This document shows, in pieces, positions 1 to 9,108 of a stretch of DNA of 64,000 nt; position 1 is the first letter of the stretch; each line of letters begins with the position of its first letter. Under the pieces are notes generated by a model. The model was given only the letters and a program-made list of their open reading frames with translations. It did not search any database and was not told the origin of the DNA. The stretch comes from Pseudomonas azotoformans (lineage in GTDB: Bacteria > Pseudomonadota > Gammaproteobacteria > Pseudomonadales > Pseudomonadaceae): assembly GCF_001579805.1 (NCBI RefSeq), contig NZ_CP014546.1, forward strand, positions 4,650,001 through 4,714,000, in the 5' to 3' direction. The translations under genes were made by a program, and so were the position numbers.

Positions 1-738
1 ATCAAACTGTTCGGCTGGCACGCGCCGATCGTCCTGGCGCTGGTGATTGGCAGCGTGGTGTTACTGCTGGCCTTGCTGTTCTTTCGCGAGAGCAACCATT
101 TCCTGGATCCCAAGGCCGGTCACTGGCGCACCCTCGGCGGGCAGTACCTGGATCTGCTCAAGGGCCGCCAATACCGTGCGTTCGCCGTGGCCTTGGCGTG
201 CACCTACGGCGCGATGTTTGCGGTGATCGCCGGTTCTTCGGCGGTGTTCATCAATCTACTGGGCTTCAGCACGCTTGAGTACGGCATCAATTTCGGCCTG
301 ATCGTGTCGATGCTGATCGTCGGTTCCACCTACACCCGACGCAACATCATGCGTCTGGGCCCGCAGCGGATTGTGGCGATGGGCGTGACGATGGTCGCCG
401 TCGGCGGTGTGTCCGCGCTGGTCATTTATGCACTGTTTGGCCTGTCGGTACTCGGCCTGGATATTCCGATCGCACTGGTCACGCTTGGCGGCGGCCTGGT
501 GTTGCCGGGCTCGGTCACCGGGGGCGTCATGCCCAACGCGCACCGCGCTGGCCTGGCGGCAGGCCTGATGGGGTTTGCGCAGATGTTCGGCGCCACCTGC
601 AGCGGTGTGTTACTGAGCCAACTGCGCGATGGCAGTGCCGCGCCGATGATCATTATCCAGGCCTGTTTTGCGCTGACGGCCTTTGTCGCGTTTCATCTGC
701 TGCGTCAGCGCCAAGTCAAGGGATTGTCCTATACGTAG
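1..738 (+). CDS. Bcr/CflA-like MFS efflux transporter, C-terminal part
   Basis: The frame is open from base 1, so the gene starts upstream and only about 245 C-terminal residues are present. The visible part opens with a hydrophobic helix ending in LLFFRES, the usual end of helix 6 before the central loop in 12-helix drug:H+ antiporters, followed by about six more hydrophobic segments. The loop TRRNIMRLGPQRIV and the glycine-rich helix containing GLMGFAQMFGATCSG match the second half of Bcr/CflA-type pumps (known family: inner-membrane export of antibiotics or small metabolites). Substrate cannot be told. The next gene is in the same direction after 76 bp with its own Shine-Dalgarno. Family confidence is good, subfamily moderate. 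Confidence 0.8.
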   Translation: MKLFGWHAPIVLALVIGSVVLLLALLFFRESNHFLDPKAGHWRTLGGQYLDLLKGRQYRAFAVALACTYGAMFAVIAGSSAVFINLLGFSTLEYGINFGLIVSMLIVGSTYTRRNIMRLGPQRIVAMGVTMVAVGGVSALVIYALFGLSVLGLDIPIALVTLGGGLVLPGSVTGGVMPNAHRAGLAAGLMGFAQMFGATCSGVLLSQLRDGSAAPMIIIQACFALTAFVAFHLLRQRQVKGLSYT

Positions 739-814
739 GACGATCCAAGCTGCTTTTGCCGGCTAGTGCTCAACCGCCAGCCGACTTATGGTGTAGGCAC
801 TTTGGAGGTACACC

Positions 815-1675
815 ATGAAAAAGCTTATCGGCATCTACACCAGCCCTCGCGGCCATTGGGTCGGCGACGGTTTCCCGGTGCGCACGCTGTTTTCCTACGA
901 CACCCTGGGCAAACACATCAGCCCATTCCTGCTGCTGGACCACGCCGGTCCAGCAGATTTCACCCCGACCGAACAACGTCGCGGCGTCGGCCAACACCCT
1001 CATCGCGGCTTTGAGACGGTGACCATCGTCTACGATGGCGAAGTTGAACACCGCGATTCCACCGGCGCCGGTGGCACCATCGGCCCCGGCGACGTGCAAT
1101 GGATGACGGCCGCCAAAGGCATTCTCCACGAAGAGTTCCACTCCGAAGCCTTCGCCCGCAGCGGCGGCGCGCTGGAGATGGTGCAACTGTGGGTCAACCT
1201 GCCGGCCAAGGACAAAATGGCCGACGCCGGTTACCAGACCATTGTCGACGGTGACATTCCAGTACTTCCACTGGCCGACGACGCTGGACAATTGCGCCTG
1301 ATTGCCGGTGAATTCGCAAGCGTCCAGGGCCCGGCGCGTACGTTTACGCCCATCGACGTGTGGGACTTGCGCCTCAACGCCGGCAAACCCGTCACGTTGG
1401 ATCTGCACGAAGGACGTAACACCGCCCTGGTGATCCTGAATGGTACGGTGTTGGTCAATGGCGAGGAGGTTGCGCGCCAAGGGCAATTGGCGCTGTTTGA
1501 GCGTGATGGTCGCCAGCTGATATTGGAGGCCAACGACGACGCCAAGGTGTTGCTGCTCAGTGGCGAACCCATCGACGAACCCATCGTCGGGCATGGGCCG
1601 TTCGTGATGAATACCGAGCAGGAGATTCATCAGGCGTTTGCGGACTTTCAATCCGGTCGTTTCGGGCAGATGTAA
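815..1675 (+). CDS. Pirin family protein
   Basis: 286 residues, the normal pirin length. The N-terminal cupin carries the pirin signature HPHRGFETVTI and, about 40 residues on, GILHEE; together these supply the His/His/His/Glu metal site known from human pirin and bacterial YhhW. The second cupin half (about residues 160-286) lacks metal ligands, as in the family. Bacterial pirins have been reported as quercetinase-like dioxygenases or redox-responsive regulators; no substrate can be inferred here. A clear ribosome binding site (TGGAGGT) precedes the ATG by about 6 bases. A long antisense open frame over the gene is a codon-bias shadow. Confidence 0.9.
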   Translation: MKKLIGIYTSPRGHWVGDGFPVRTLFSYDTLGKHISPFLLLDHAGPADFTPTEQRRGVGQHPHRGFETVTIVYDGEVEHRDSTGAGGTIGPGDVQWMTAAKGILHEEFHSEAFARSGGALEMVQLWVNLPAKDKMADAGYQTIVDGDIPVLPLADDAGQLRLIAGEFASVQGPARTFTPIDVWDLRLNAGKPVTLDLHEGRNTALVILNGTVLVNGEEVARQGQLALFERDGRQLILEANDDAKVLLLSGEPIDEPIVGHGPFVMNTEQEIHQAFADFQSGRFGQM

Positions 1676-1743
1676 GCACGCCCGCTATACCCTGCAGCGG
1701 CATTTCATGCGATCTTCACGGCATTCGCCCTGGAGTCGCCTGG

Positions 1744-3190
1744 ATGCCCTCATTTATCGCTGATCACCCGATGCTGTGCGCCCTGGCGCTGATCTTTATC
1801 GACATCGCCGTGTGGCGCCTTATTTCCGTCAACCTCGCCAACTGGAAGCTCGCGGCGCGGTTGGCGATCTTTGCTGTGTACAGCGCCGTGCTGTTCAACG
1901 ACGGCATGAACCCCATGCAAGTGGCGCCCTATGCGGACAACACCGCCTTGCACCTCGCGGCCACCGCCTTGCAGATTGGCTGGTGGCTGTTCGCGGCGCG
2001 TACTCTCACGGTATTGCTGGGTGCGGTGATGATGCAGCGGGTCGGGCACACCGGGCGCCTGTTGCAGGACCTGGTCGGCGCCGTGATTTTCCTGATCGCG
2101 ATCATCGCCGCCATGGCCTATGTGCTCGACCTGCCGGTCAAGGGTGTGCTCGCTACGTCCGGCGCGGTGGCTATCATTGTCGGCCTGGCGCTGCAAAGCA
2201 CGCTGAGCGATGTGTTTTCCGGGATCGTGCTCAACACCACCAAGCCGTACCAGATCGATGACTGGATCTCCATTGACGGAACCGAAGGCCGGGTGACCGA
2301 CATCGACTGGCGCGCCACGCGCCTGCAAACCTCCCAGGGCAGCCTGGCAGTGATCCCCAATTCCCTGGCGGCCAAGGCCAAGATCATCAACTTCTCGCGC
2401 CCGGCGGACATGTTCGGCCTGTCGGTCAGCCTGCAAGTCAGCCCCCATGCGCGCCCGCAAACGGTGATCGAGGCGCTGGAGCGTGCGATGCAGGGGTGTC
2501 GGCCGCTGCTGGGCAAGCCGGCGCCGAGTGTGGCGTTCAAAACGTCCGCCAGTGGTGGCGTCGAATATGAAATCAGCGGTTTTGTACCGGCCATGGCCCT
2601 CAAGCGCGAGGTGCGCAACCAGCTTTACGACCTGGCCTTCCGTCACCTGCAAGCGGCGGGTGTCGGCTTGCTCTCGGCCACGGAAAGCAGCGCGCCTGCG
2701 GCCATGTCAGCCGCCCGTGCATTGCTGGAGCGTTCGTCGATTTTCTCCACCTTGCGCCAGGAAGAGAAAGATACCTTCAGCCAGAACATGACCCTGCACA
2801 CCTACCGCGCCGGCGACATGATCCTGCCGGCCCGGGGAGGTCAGCGATCATTTGTTTATCGTCGAATCCGGCGTGGTCTCGGTGATGTTGATCAAGGGCG
2901 GGCACAAGTTCGAAGCCGGGCGCATGGGGCCAGGGGAGGTGATCGGTGAGGCGGGGATTCTGTCGGACCAGGCGGCGCTGGCGGATTTTTCGGCCAAGAC
3001 CTTCTGCACCCTGTACCGCATCGAGAAGGAATACTTGAAACCGTGCCTGGATGCGCGCCACGACATCAGCGAAGCCATGAAGACCCTGCTGGATTTCCGC
3101 CTGCACGCCGCGCAGGCCTTGACCCAGGAGGCGCCCGTGGTACCCGTGAAGAAGGGCTTCCTGCAGTGGCTGCGCCAACGCGGGCTCTGA
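1744..3190 (+). pseudogene. MscS-type mechanosensitive channel with C-terminal cyclic-nucleotide-binding domain, frameshifted
   Basis: Read across one frameshift this encodes about 481 residues. The N-terminal 130 residues hold several membrane helices; then comes the MscS pore/beta-domain signature (GLALQSTLSDVFSGIVL, IDDWISI, VIPNS). After an SSIFSTL..Q linker a CAP/cNMP-binding fold follows in another frame (LFIVESGVVSVMLI, GEVIGEAGIL). The first frame runs on to a stop at 2949; the true second frame ends at 3190. Removing one C from the run at 2831-2833 restores a continuous protein through PAGEVSDHLFIVESG, an intact first strand of the cNMP fold. Known relatives are inner-membrane channels gated by tension and nucleotide. 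Whether the extra base is real or a sequencing error is open. Confidence 0.85.
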
Positions 3191-3312
3191 GGGTAAAAAC
3201 CGACTAACCTGCGTTTTTCGCACGTTACCCCACGCAATAAATCGTTTGTCCAACGGCTGGCCGATGACAAGACTGCATGTCACTCGGATAACAACAACGT
3301 TGGGCGAACCAC

Positions 3313-4737
3313 ATGCAACTCGAGCGCAATTTTTTCAACGGTCACTTTGTCGAACCTGCCAGTGACGCACTGATCGCCGTCTACAACCCGGCCACCGAAA
3401 CCCTGGTCGGCCACGTCAGCGCTGCCACCGCCGAGGAGGCGATTGCCGCCGTCGACGCCGCCGCCATCGCCCAGAAAACCTGGGGCAAACTCACCAGTAT
3501 CGAACGCGCCGAACACCTGCGTGCCTTTGCCGATGCCCTGGACAGCTGCGCTGAAGCCATCGGTACGGCGCTGGCCAGCGAGTCGGGCAAGAGCGTCAGT
3601 GACGCCAGCAACGAAGCGCGCTACGCCGCGCAGATCACCCGCTACCACGCCGAATGGGCACGCCGGATCGAAGGCGAGATCATCCCCAGCGATACCCCGG
3701 ACGAAAACCTGTTCCTGCAACGCGAGCCGATTGGCGTCGTGGCTTGCCTGATCCCGTTCAACTACCCGGTCTACACCCTGTTGCGCAAGATCGCCCCGGC
3801 GCTGATCGCAGGCAATACGGTGGTGGTGCGGCCGAGCAACAACACGCCGCTGTCGGCGTTTGAAATCGCCAAAGCCGTGGTCAAGGCCGGAATTCCAGCC
3901 GGCGTCATCAATATCCTGACCATGGACCATGCCACTGCCGCCAGTGTCTGCACCCACAAGGCGGTCGGTTTGATTACCCTCACCGGCAGCGTGAATGCTG
4001 GGCGCATTGTGCTGGATTACTGCAAGGCCAACATCGCCAAGCCCTCGCTGGAGTTGGGCGGCAAGACCCCGGCGATCATCGAGGCCGATGCGGACCTGGA
4101 AAAAGCCGCCAGCGCCATTGTTGCCTCCAAGACCACCCACTGCGGCCAGCTGTGCACGGCGGTGGAGCGCGTGTATGTGCACGAAAGCATCTATGACGCG
4201 TTTTTGGCCCTGCTCAAAAGCAAGATCAGCGCCGTGAAGTTCGGCGACCGTGCAACCGACGCCAGCCTGATGGGCCCGTTGGTCAACGCCAGCTCGCAAC
4301 AGAATATCCACGCCATGGTCGAGCGCGCCGTCGCCGCCGGTGCTGTACTGGAAGTGGGCGGCGTGCTGCCTGAAGGTCCAGGGCATTTCTACCCGCCGAC
4401 CCTGCTCAGCGGCTGCCGCCAGGACATGGAAATCATCCAGGAGGAAATCTTCGGCCCGGTACTGCCGGTGCTCAAGTACCGCGACATCGATGAAGCACTG
4501 GCCATGGCCAACGACCACCAGTTCGGCCTGTCGTCGGTGCTTTACACCGAGAACTACCGCACGGCGATGAAAGTGGCGAATGCCATCGAAGCCGGCGAGT
4601 TGTACGTCAATCGCACACCGGCGGACCCGTACCAGGGTTTCCACGCCGGCTGGAAACGCTCAGGGCTGGGCGGCGATGACGGTAAGCACGGGATGCTTGA
4701 GTTCACCCAGACCCGCTTGGTGGTCATGAAGTACTGA
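3313..4737 (+). CDS. Aldehyde dehydrogenase (NAD(P)+-dependent)
   Basis: 474 residues, full length for the ALDH superfamily. The oxyanion Asn lies in IPFNYP (Asn150), the general base Glu in LELGGK (Glu247), the catalytic Cys in HCGQLC (Cys281), and TLTGSVNAG is the cofactor-loop motif. Closest in style to lactaldehyde/glycolaldehyde/succinate-semialdehyde dehydrogenases; the substrate is not evident. It opens an operon with an MFS carrier, an enolase-superfamily enzyme and a GMC oxidoreductase, so it probably oxidises the aldehyde formed downstream in that route. Ribosome binding site is weak. A second ALDH in this window (17639-19072) is a separate AldA-type enzyme. Confidence 0.9.
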   Translation: MQLERNFFNGHFVEPASDALIAVYNPATETLVGHVSAATAEEAIAAVDAAAIAQKTWGKLTSIERAEHLRAFADALDSCAEAIGTALASESGKSVSDASNEARYAAQITRYHAEWARRIEGEIIPSDTPDENLFLQREPIGVVACLIPFNYPVYTLLRKIAPALIAGNTVVVRPSNNTPLSAFEIAKAVVKAGIPAGVINILTMDHATAASVCTHKAVGLITLTGSVNAGRIVLDYCKANIAKPSLELGGKTPAIIEADADLEKAASAIVASKTTHCGQLCTAVERVYVHESIYDAFLALLKSKISAVKFGDRATDASLMGPLVNASSQQNIHAMVERAVAAGAVLEVGGVLPEGPGHFYPPTLLSGCRQDMEIIQEEIFGPVLPVLKYRDIDEALAMANDHQFGLSSVLYTENYRTAMKVANAIEAGELYVNRTPADPYQGFHAGWKRSGLGGDDGKHGMLEFTQTRLVVMKY

Positions 4738-4779
4738 TCCACGCACACCCGCGACACCTTTAATAAAAACAATTATCGG

Positions 4780-4800
4780 GGCACCCGTGCATCGGGTGCC
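4780..4800 (+). promoter_or_regulatory. Intercistronic stem-loop ahead of the MFS gene
   Basis: GGCACCCG, loop TGCAT, CGGGTGCC: a perfect 8-bp stem ending one base before the Shine-Dalgarno (GAGG, 4802-4805) of the next gene. No T-run follows, so it is unlikely to be a terminator. It may be a processing or mRNA-stability element setting the ratio of dehydrogenase to transporter. The function is inferred; the structure is directly visible. Confidence 0.5.
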
Positions 4801-4810
4801 TGAGGTCCGA

Positions 4811-6121
4811 ATGATGTCCAAGCCTGCACCCGTTGCCCAGGTTCCTGTTGCCGTGCCCGCGGCAAATGACACCGCCAGTCGCTATTTCCAATTGATGTTG
4901 CTGGTACTGGCCGCAGGGGCGATCTACCCGATCCTCTACCTGCGCCAGGTTTACCAGACCACCATGCTCGATGTGTTCCACATCAACCACAGCGAGCTGG
5001 GCTATCTGTATTCCATGCTCGGCACGATCTTCCTGCTCAGTTACTTGCCCAGCGGCTGGTTGGCCGACCGCTTGCCGCCACGCTTCCTGATCTTCTTCTC
5101 GCTGGTTGCCACCGGTGGGTTGGGCCTGTGGTATTCGACGGTGCCGTCGATGACCGGCCTGATGATCATTTTCGGTTGCTGGGGCCTGACCACCGGCCTG
5201 ACGTTCTGGGCCTCGGTGCTCAAGCGCGTGAAGATGATCGCGCACCACACCGAGCAAGGCCGTTTCTTTGGCATCCTCGATGGCGGTCGCGGGCTGGTCG
5301 AGGCGCTGTTGGCCACCGTGGCCCTGGGCCTGTTCGCCTATGCCACCGAGAGCCGCAGCGAGACGGCGGCCGAGGGCTTCAAGCACGTGGTCTACCTGTA
5401 TTCCTTTGTGTGCATCGCCATCGGCTGCGTGCTGGTGTTGCTCAAGGATCCCAAGTCCATGACCGAGACAGCGGCGGTGGAGAAGGGCAAGTTCAACCTC
5501 ATCGCTGACTTGACCACGTTGGTGAAAATCCCCGAGCTGTGGCTGGTGACCGCCATCGTGTTCTGCGGTTACCACATGTTCTGGGCTACCTACAGTTTCT
5601 CCGACTACCTGCAAGGCAGCGGCATGACCGCTGTGATGGCCGGCACCATCACCACCATCAAGCTGTGGATGCGTCCCATCGGTGGCATCGGCGGCGGCTG
5701 GCTGGGGGACAAGTTCTCGAATATTTCGGTGCTGATCGTCGCACTGGCGCTGGTGACCCTGGCGATGGTCGGGCTGATCGTATTCCCGGCATTCAACAGC
5801 CTGGGCCTGCTGATCGGCACGGTGATTTTCATCGGTTTGATGACCTACGCGATCCGTGGCCTGTACTGGGCGATCCTCGACAGCTGCGACATTCCGCTGC
5901 GCATCACCGGCCTGGCCATCGGCATTGTCTCGGTGGTGGGTTACCTGCCGGACACCTTTATCCCGCTGATCAACGGCTACCTGACCGACACCTACCCAGG
6001 CAAGGCCGGTTACAACCTGTATTTCGGCTACATCGCCTTCATCGGCGTGCTCGGCACCCTTGCGGCCTTGACCCTGCGCGCCCGAATCAACCGTAAAAAA
6101 TTCAACCAGACAGGTGCCTGA
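4811..6121 (+). CDS. MFS transporter (YihN/UhpC-like)
   Basis: About 436 residues with 12 predicted membrane helices. ATG 4811 is preferred over the GTG at 4787 because GAGG at 4802-4805 sits at proper spacing and the GTG lies inside the hairpin; ATG 4814 is also possible. The loop after helix 2 reads SGWLADRL, a variant of the MFS motif GxxxDRxGRR. The long form with a YLYSMLGTIF helix resembles YihN and organophosphate/sugar-acid carriers. Placed between a dehydrogenase and a sugar-acid-dehydratase-like enzyme it is the likely importer for the operon substrate. Its stop overlaps the Shine-Dalgarno region of the next gene (1-bp gap), so translation is probably coupled. Confidence 0.85.
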   Translation: MMSKPAPVAQVPVAVPAANDTASRYFQLMLLVLAAGAIYPILYLRQVYQTTMLDVFHINHSELGYLYSMLGTIFLLSYLPSGWLADRLPPRFLIFFSLVATGGLGLWYSTVPSMTGLMIIFGCWGLTTGLTFWASVLKRVKMIAHHTEQGRFFGILDGGRGLVEALLATVALGLFAYATESRSETAAEGFKHVVYLYSFVCIAIGCVLVLLKDPKSMTETAAVEKGKFNLIADLTTLVKIPELWLVTAIVFCGYHMFWATYSFSDYLQGSGMTAVMAGTITTIKLWMRPIGGIGGGWLGDKFSNISVLIVALALVTLAMVGLIVFPAFNSLGLLIGTVIFIGLMTYAIRGLYWAILDSCDIPLRITGLAIGIVSVVGYLPDTFIPLINGYLTDTYPGKAGYNLYFGYIAFIGVLGTLAALTLRARINRKKFNQTGA

Positions 6122-6122
6122 G

Positions 6123-7340
6123 ATGAAAATCGTCGCCCTTGAAACCCATATCGTTGCTGTCCCGCCGCCGCACATCGGTGGCATGTACTGGCTGTTCGTC
6201 AAGCTCAAGACCGACTGCGGCATCGAAGGCGTCGGCGAGATCTACGCCGCCACCTTCGGCCCCAAGGCCATGCTGCCGATCATCGAGGATGTGTTCGAGC
6301 GCTACCTGCTCAACCACGACCCGCACCATATCGAGCGTTTCTTCCGCCAGGCCTATTCCAGCGGTTTTACCCAGCGCCCGGACCTGACCATGATGGGCGT
6401 GGTCAGCGGCCTGGAAATGGCCTGCTGGGACATCATCGGCAAGGCCGCCAACAAGCCGGTTTACGAGCTGCTCGGCGGCAAGGTCAACGAGCGTCTGCGT
6501 TCCTACACCTACCTGTACCCGGTCAACAGTCAGGGCGAGTACGACTATGACGACCCGGACCTGGCCGCCGAGTGCGCCATCGAGAACATGAACAAAGGCT
6601 TCACCGCCGTGAAATTCGACCCGGCCGGCCCGTACACCGCGTATTCGGGCCACCAGATCTCCCTTGAGGTGCTGGAGCGCTGCGAGACCTTCTGCCGCAA
6701 GATCCGCGAAGCGGTGGGCGACAAGTGCGACCTGCTGTTCGGCACCCACGGGCAGATGGTGCCGTCGTCGGCAATCCGCCTGGCCAAGCGCCTGGAGAAA
6801 TACGACCCGCTGTGGTTCGAAGAGCCGGTGCCACCGGGCCAGGAAGACGCCATGGCCCAGGTCGCGGCCAAGACCAGTATCCCGATCGCCACCGGCGAGC
6901 GCCTGACCACCAAGTATGAGTTCTTCAAGCTGCTGCAGGCCGGCGGTGCGTCGATCCTGCAGATGAATGTGGCGCGCTGCGGTGGGCTGCTGGAGGCGAA
7001 GAAAATCGCGAGCATGGCCGAGGCTTACTACGCGCAAATCGCCCCGCATTTGTACAACGGGCCGATTGGCGCAGCGGCGAGCTTTCAGCTGGCCACGTGC
7101 ACGCCGAACTTCCTGATCCAGGAAAGCATCATGACCTGGGGCGGTTTCCATGCCGAAGTGCTGACCAAGCCGCTGCAATGGGAGGACGGCTACATCATCC
7201 CGTCCACCGAACCGGGCCTGGGGGTTGAACTGAACATGGACGTGGTGCGCAAGCACACGCCGTACACCGGGGAACGCCTGCACCTGCAAATGGCGCCGAC
7301 GCCGGCTGACGTGAAAGACACTTCGCCCGCCAAGGGCTAA
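6123..7340 (+). CDS. Enolase-superfamily (mandelate racemase / sugar-acid dehydratase-like) enzyme
   Basis: 405 residues. ATG 6123 directly follows the upstream stop; a GTG nine bases earlier lies inside the previous gene. The N-terminal capping domain carries the lid loop; the C-terminal barrel has ACWDIIGKAANKPVYELLGG, KFDP (about residue 164), WFEEP (Glu234), TGERL (Glu259) and APHLYNGP (His309), the layout of galactonate-dehydratase-like enzymes. These use Mg2+ and a His base to dehydrate aldonic acids. Oddity: where the first metal ligand Asp is expected (D-x-H/N-G) I read GTHG, residues 207-210, so Asp seems to be Gly. Either the subgroup uses another ligand or my alignment is off. The neighbours suggest sugar-acid breakdown; the substrate is unknown. 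Confidence 0.8.
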   Translation: MKIVALETHIVAVPPPHIGGMYWLFVKLKTDCGIEGVGEIYAATFGPKAMLPIIEDVFERYLLNHDPHHIERFFRQAYSSGFTQRPDLTMMGVVSGLEMACWDIIGKAANKPVYELLGGKVNERLRSYTYLYPVNSQGEYDYDDPDLAAECAIENMNKGFTAVKFDPAGPYTAYSGHQISLEVLERCETFCRKIREAVGDKCDLLFGTHGQMVPSSAIRLAKRLEKYDPLWFEEPVPPGQEDAMAQVAAKTSIPIATGERLTTKYEFFKLLQAGGASILQMNVARCGGLLEAKKIASMAEAYYAQIAPHLYNGPIGAAASFQLATCTPNFLIQESIMTWGGFHAEVLTKPLQWEDGYIIPSTEPGLGVELNMDVVRKHTPYTGERLHLQMAPTPADVKDTSPAKG

Positions 7341-7367
7341 AAAAAACGACTGATGCGGTAACCGTGA

Positions 7368-8981
7368 ATGACATATGACTACATCATCGCCGGCGCTGGC
7401 GCCGCAGGCTGCATCCTGGCCAACCGGTTGTCCGCCTCGGGCGAACACTCCGTGTTGCTGCTGGAAGCCGGCGGCAAGGACAGCTCCTGGTGGTTCAAGA
7501 TTCCGGTCGGTTTCGCCAAGATGTATTACAACCCGACCTTCAACTGGATGTACTACAGCCAGCCACAAAAGCAGTTGGCCGGGCGTGAAATTTACGCGCC
7601 GCGCGGCAAAGTGCAGGGTGGATCGGGCTCGATCAACGCCATGATCTACGTGCGCGGCCAGGCCCATGACTTCAACGACTGGGCCGCCAACGGCAACGAC
7701 GGCTGGGGTTTTGCGGACGTACTGCCGTATTTCCGCAAGCTGGAAAACCACCCGCTGGGCGACACCGAGTACCACGGCGGCAGCGGCCCCATCAGCATCA
7801 CGCCGATGAAGGGCCAGACCCATCCGATCTGCGACGTGTTCCTCAAGGGCTGCGAGCAATTGGGCTATGCCTACAGCGACGACTTCAACGGCCCGAACTT
7901 CGAAGGCGCCGGTTTGTATGACGTCAACACGCGCAATGGTGAACGTTGTTCCAGCAGCTTTGCGCACCTGCACCCGGCGCTCGGCCGTTCCAATCTGACG
8001 GTGGAGTTGCATGCGTTGGTGGATCGCGTGCTGTTCGACGATCAGCAACGCGCCACGGGCATTGCCGTCACCCAGCATGGCGTGACGCGCACCTTCACGG
8101 CGCGCAAGGAAGTGATCCTGTGTGCCGGCGCGGTGGACACGCCGAAGATCCTGCAATTGTCCGGTGTGGCCGACCAGCACCTGCTGGCTGAACACAACAT
8201 CCCGTTGGTCAAGCACCTGCCGGCAGTGGGCGAAAACCTGCAGGACCATCTGTGCGCCAGCTACTACTACAAGGCCAACATCCCGACGCTGAACGACGAA
8301 CTCAGCTCGCTGTTCGGCCAGCTCAAGCTGGGTTTGAAATACCTGCTGACCCGCAAGGGCGCGCTGGCGATGAGCGTCAACCAGGCCGGCGGCTTCTTTC
8401 GCGGCAACGACGAACAGAAGGACCCGAACCTGCAGCTGTACTTCAACCCGCTGTCGTACCAGATCCCGAAAAACAACAAGGCCAGCCTCAAGCCCGAGCC
8501 GTATTCCGGCTTCCTGCTGTGCTTCAACCCGTGCCGGCCGACCAGCCGGGGCACCATCCGCATCGCCTCGAAAAATCCACGGGACGCGGCGCTGATCGAC
8601 CCCAACTACCTGAGCACCCAGAAGGACATCGACGAGGTGATCCAGGGCAGTCGGTTGATGCGCAAGATCATGCAGGCGCCAGCGCTCAAGGGCATCACCG
8701 TGGCCGAGGTGCTACCCGGCGCGGCGGTGCAGACCGACGAGCAGATGCTGCAATACTTCCGCGAGAACAGCGGCTCGATCTACCACCTGTGCGGCTCCTG
8801 CGCCATGGGCTCGGACCCGCAGGTGTCAGTGGTGGACAAGCGCTTGAAGGTGCATGGGCTGGAAGGGCTGCGCATTGTCGATGCGTCGATCTTCCCCAAC
8901 GTGACGTCGGGCAATACCCATGCGGCGGTGTTGATGGTGGCGGAGAAGGGCGCTGACTTGATCCTGGAGGATGCGGGCTAA
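7368..8981 (+). CDS. GMC-family FAD oxidoreductase (choline/alcohol dehydrogenase-like)
   Basis: 537 residues, full family length. The N-terminal FAD fold YDYIIAGAGAAGCILANRLS is the GMC dinucleotide motif; GGSGSINAMIYVRG is GMC signature 1, and GAVDTPKILQLSG is signature 2. The C-terminal catalytic part has the HLCGSC...TSGNTHA pattern with the active-site His and its partner. Family members oxidise primary alcohols, polyols or sugars using FAD. In this operon it probably performs the first oxidation of the imported substrate or of a side-chain alcohol, feeding the aldehyde dehydrogenase; that order is inference. It is the last gene of the operon, followed by a REPIN. Confidence 0.9.
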   Translation: MTYDYIIAGAGAAGCILANRLSASGEHSVLLLEAGGKDSSWWFKIPVGFAKMYYNPTFNWMYYSQPQKQLAGREIYAPRGKVQGGSGSINAMIYVRGQAHDFNDWAANGNDGWGFADVLPYFRKLENHPLGDTEYHGGSGPISITPMKGQTHPICDVFLKGCEQLGYAYSDDFNGPNFEGAGLYDVNTRNGERCSSSFAHLHPALGRSNLTVELHALVDRVLFDDQQRATGIAVTQHGVTRTFTARKEVILCAGAVDTPKILQLSGVADQHLLAEHNIPLVKHLPAVGENLQDHLCASYYYKANIPTLNDELSSLFGQLKLGLKYLLTRKGALAMSVNQAGGFFRGNDEQKDPNLQLYFNPLSYQIPKNNKASLKPEPYSGFLLCFNPCRPTSRGTIRIASKNPRDAALIDPNYLSTQKDIDEVIQGSRLMRKIMQAPALKGITVAEVLPGAAVQTDEQMLQYFRENSGSIYHLCGSCAMGSDPQVSVVDKRLKVHGLEGLRIVDASIFPNVTSGNTHAAVLMVAEKGADLILEDAG

Positions 8982-9003
8982 ATCAGGAGAGTGCACAAAA
9001 CCC

Positions 9004-9098
9004 GTGGCGAGGGGGCTTGTCCCCCGTTGGGCTGCGCAGCGGCCCCAAAAAAAGCAGGAGCGCTGCGCACTCCAACGGGGGACAAGCCCCCTCGCCAC
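9004..9098. repeat. REPIN (paired inverted REP), GTGGCGAGGGGGCTTG type
   Basis: Two 27-base arms, 9004-9030 and 9072-9098, are exact reverse complements, separated by 41 bases that can also pair partly. Arms of this kind are REP sequences mobilised by RAYT transposases in fluorescent pseudomonads. It lies between two convergent genes, the usual place, where it can act as a bidirectional transcript end. No RAYT gene is in the window. Confidence 0.9.
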
Positions 9099-9108
9099 AA
9101 AGTGTTCC

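Noticed and set aside
6102..8249. 715-codon open frame antisense to the enolase and GMC genes
   Set aside because: Spans two well-supported sense genes and the gap between them, and shows no domain.
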